Assembly (NCBI RefSeq): GCF_015207245.1
Contig: NZ_JADEXF010000197.1
Location: 1-6,566 of the forward strand
Direction of reading: 5' to 3'
DNA: 6,566 bases
From: Nostoc cf. edaphicum LEGE 07299
GTDB lineage: Bacteria; Cyanobacteriota; Cyanobacteriia; Cyanobacteriales; Nostocaceae
The notes beneath the pieces are model-generated. The model ran no database searches and was not told the origin of the DNA. It saw only the letters and a list, made by a program, of their open reading frames with translations. The translations under genes were made by a program, and so were the position numbers. Positions 4,948 to 6,566 of this stretch are shown here, piece after piece; the stretch's first letter is position 1; every line of letters starts with the position of its first letter.

Positions 4948-6391
4948 ACTCACCAATACTAAGAATTTTCTGCTGTTGATAACGCTGTTTAAACTGCTGT
5001 TGCTGTATTTTATGATCCACAATAGGGTCAGGATAGCCAACAGCATGACGTTCTAAAGGTGGAATTTTCCCAGTAACTAAATATTCTGTATCTACAGACC
5101 GCAATTCTGACACCCATTGCCGAATATATTCCCCTTCTGGATCGAATTTTTGTGTTTGACTGGCTGGGTTGAAAATCCGCACAGGTTTGGGATCCATGCC
5201 GCTAGAAGCACTCCATTGCCAACCGCCATTATTAGCAGACAAATCACCATCAATTAGGTGCTGCATAAAGTATTTTTCTCCCAATTGGGGATTAATTAGC
5301 AAGTCTTTAGTAAGGAAACTGGCAACAATCATTCGACAACGGTTGTGCATCCAGCCACTTTCATTCATCTGGCGCATTGCTGCATCCACAATGGGGTAGC
5401 CTGTTCTCCCCTCACACCAAGCTTGGAAATGTTCTTCGTTAGTTTCCCAAGGAAAGTTCTTAAAGGTGTCGCGGAAAGCACCATCAGCTAATTCCGGGAA
5501 GTTATACATTGCGTGTTGATAAAACTCCCGCCAAGCTAATTCCTGTTGCCATGTGCGGATATTAACTGCTGTTTCCTCACTGCGGCTGTTTTCCAGTGCT
5601 TCTACCGTGACTTGCCAAATGGTGCGAATGCCAATTACACCAAATTTTAAAGCTGCACTCAGTTGTGATGTACCGTCCACTGCGGGGAAATTTCGCTGTT
5701 CTTGATATTCAGTAATCGCTTTATTAGTAAATTCTTCTAATCGTTCTTGTGCCGCCGCTTCTCCTGGTGAAATAATTAATTGTTCATCCCAAATAAATCC
5801 TAAATCTTTTGCTGAAGGTAGTGCGATCGCTCCCGCGAGTTTGGCAATTTCCTGTTCGGCTTCGGTTAAACCCTCAACATTTTGCAATGTTTCTACTGGT
5901 TGAGCCTTCGGTTTGGCAATCCAATTTTTCCAGAAGGGTGTGTAAACCGTGTAAGGACTGTTACTACCCGTGCGTAACTCCTCTGGAGAGTTGAGGATTT
6001 GATCCCAGTTTTGGTTAAGAAACTCAATACCTTTTTCTTTGAGGGCATTTATAATAGTGCGATCGCGTTCTTGTGAATAAGGTTCTACATCCCAATTCCA
6101 AAAAACAGCTTTGGCATTTATTGCTTCGGCTAAAGCTGGTATCGCTTGTACAGGCTCGGCGTGGAGGATTAACAACTGGCTACCAACTTGAGCATATCGC
6201 TCTTGGAGTTTCTGCAAACAGCCAATCATATAAGTTATTTTCACAGGAGCAACATCATCCCGTTCCAGAAGATTCGGATCGAGGCAAAACACGCCCACTA
6301 CCTTCGGACTTTGCCGTTTTGCCGCAGCCAGTCCCGTATTATCAGAAATGCGTAAATCGCGCCGATGCCAAAACAGAATTAAGTCAGACAT
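4946..6391 (-). CDS. phr: Deoxyribodipyrimidine photolyase (class I CPD photolyase)
   Basis: The 481-residue flavoprotein splits UV-induced cyclobutane pyrimidine dimers with blue light, using FADH- plus an antenna chromophore. The N-terminal antenna domain begins [18 protein letters not shown] (4-21). The FAD domain shows [12 protein letters not shown] (281-292, with substrate-contacting Glu284), [12 protein letters not shown] (331-342), [13 protein letters not shown] (347-359), [16 protein letters not shown] (381-396, with the FAD-N5 Asn) and RIFNP (405-409). Length and sequence resemble the Anacystis nidulans 8-HDF-type enzyme, so deazaflavin is the likelier antenna. ATG 6391 is chosen because the family N-terminus [14 protein letters not shown] starts there; a frame-open TTG at 6442 would add 17 unrelated residues. 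Of the photoreduction Trp triad, outer candidates Trp315 and Trp391 are present. The middle one, in the DWRxGE motif of the E. coli and Anacystis enzymes, is absent: the segment reads INPQLGE (366-372). All other motifs are intact, so repair activity is expected. Confidence 0.95.
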   Translation of the reverse strand: MSDLILFWHRRDLRISDNTGLAAAKRQSPKVVGVFCLDPNLLERDDVAPVKITYMIGCLQKLQERYAQVGSQLLILHAEPVQAIPALAEAINAKAVFWNWDVEPYSQERDRTIINALKEKGIEFLNQNWDQILNSPEELRTGSNSPYTVYTPFWKNWIAKPKAQPVETLQNVEGLTEAEQEIAKLAGAIALPSAKDLGFIWDEQLIISPGEAAAQERLEEFTNKAITEYQEQRNFPAVDGTSQLSAALKFGVIGIRTIWQVTVEALENSRSEETAVNIRTWQQELAWREFYQHAMYNFPELADGAFRDTFKNFPWETNEEHFQAWCEGRTGYPIVDAAMRQMNESGWMHNRCRMIVASFLTKDLLINPQLGEKYFMQHLIDGDLSANNGGWQWSASSGMDPKPVRIFNPASQTQKFDPEGEYIRQWVSELRSVDTEYLVTGKIPPLERHAVGYPDPIVDHKIQQQQFKQRYQQQKILSIGE

Positions 6392-6416
6392 TCCATGCTG
6401 GATATAGTTCACCCGT

Positions 6417-6434
6417 ACTAGCTTAGATGCTAGT
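6417..6434. promoter_or_regulatory. Small dyad in the photolyase leader
   Basis: ACTAGC (6417-6422) and GCTAGT (6429-6434) are perfect reverse complements around TTAGAT, 26-43 bases before the photolyase ATG on the minus strand. GTAC flanks each side with a two-base offset. It might be an operator or leader hairpin. No promoter boxes with good spacing could be fixed nearby. Confidence 0.25.
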
Positions 6435-6477
6435 GGTACCAATAAGCATCATTCTGGCGATAAATTTATTCTTTTAA

Positions 6478-6524
6478 TGGGCATTGGGCATTGGGCATTG
6501 GGCATTGGGCATTGGGCATTGGGC
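6478..6524. repeat. Heptamer tandem repeat (TGGGCAT)6 plus TGGGC
   Basis: Six exact copies of TGGGCAT run from 6478 to 6519, followed by a partial TGGGC. There is not one mismatch, which points to recent expansion or ongoing homogenisation. Seven-base short tandemly repeated repetitive sequences (STRR) are a known feature of heterocystous cyanobacteria. The tract begins 87 bases upstream of the photolyase start. Confidence 0.97.
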
Positions 6525-6530
6525 GAAACA

Positions 6531-6545
6531 GTTCCGAGTTCCGAG
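6531..6545. repeat. Second heptamer repeat, (GTTCCGA)2 plus G
   Basis: Two exact copies of GTTCCGA (6531-6537 and 6538-6544) plus a further G stand six bases after the TGGGCAT tract. Unit length is again seven but the sequence is unrelated, so this is a separate short STRR family. Two copies alone would be weak evidence; its position beside the longer tract strengthens the call. Confidence 0.6.
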
Positions 6546-6566
6546 TAAATAAGTGAGATTCACAAC

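Noticed and set aside
6073..6426. Plus-strand 117-codon open frame opposite the photolyase N-terminal domain
   Set aside because: It is fully antisense to the conserved antenna domain and its translation shows no recognisable motif.
6392..6442. Longer photolyase starting at TTG 6442
   Set aside because: The added 17 residues are unlike photolyase N-termini, TTG is a weak start, and ATG 6391 gives the family's usual beginning.
6478..6545. CRISPR array
   Set aside because: The repeats are seven bases, directly adjacent and without spacers, so they are tandem STRRs.

Overview
The window looks like chromosome from a filamentous, probably heterocyst-forming cyanobacterium of the Nostoc/Anabaena/Calothrix group. 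Six exact copies of the HIP1 octamer GCGATCGC lie in about 6.6 kb (starts 861, 2384, 3578, 3980, 5823, 6059). Heptanucleotide tandem repeats of the STRR kind sit at the right end, and the proteins are cyanobacterial in style (a Ctp protease of the CtpB type, an EboD-like cyclase, a class I photolyase). Base composition is moderately AT-rich and the gaps are clearly AT-richer.

Layout. 1-658 (+) is the 3' part of a sugar-phosphate cyclase of the dehydroquinate synthase superfamily, best read as EboD; its start is outside the window. 767-1317 (+) is a type II toxin-antitoxin operon: a Phd/YefM antitoxin and a Txe/YoeB mRNA-interferase toxin, joined by a GTGA overlap and preceded by a small dyad around a -10-like box. 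1319-2017 (-) is a membrane-anchored DUF218 (YdcF/SanA/ElyC-like) protein, tail-to-tail with the toxin and separated from it by one base. 2018-2329 is a 312-base divergent gap with dyads and a possible six-codon leader ORF. 2330-3670 (+) is a carboxyl-terminal processing protease. 3671-3807 holds an inverted repeat and an overlapping palindrome just ahead of a family 2 glycosyltransferase (3808-4776, +). 4777-4945 separates the glycosyltransferase from the convergent photolyase and carries a 12-bp-stem hairpin of the kind often dispersed in Nostoc-type genomes. 4946-6391 (-) is a CPD photolyase. Upstream of it lie two different heptamer repeat tracts.

The genes do not form one pathway. The toxin-antitoxin pair is the only clear operon. 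The rest are housekeeping or envelope functions: a secreted or thylakoid-lumen/periplasmic protease, an envelope DUF218 protein, a sugar transferase and light-driven DNA repair. The toxin-antitoxin pair, short repeats and isolated eboD-like gene suggest a locus tolerant of rearrangement.

I found no convincing previously undescribed system. The points most worth checking are the photolyase, which has no tryptophan where the middle member of the electron-transfer triad is expected (TTG where TGG would be needed), and the two mutually exclusive structures in front of the glycosyltransferase.
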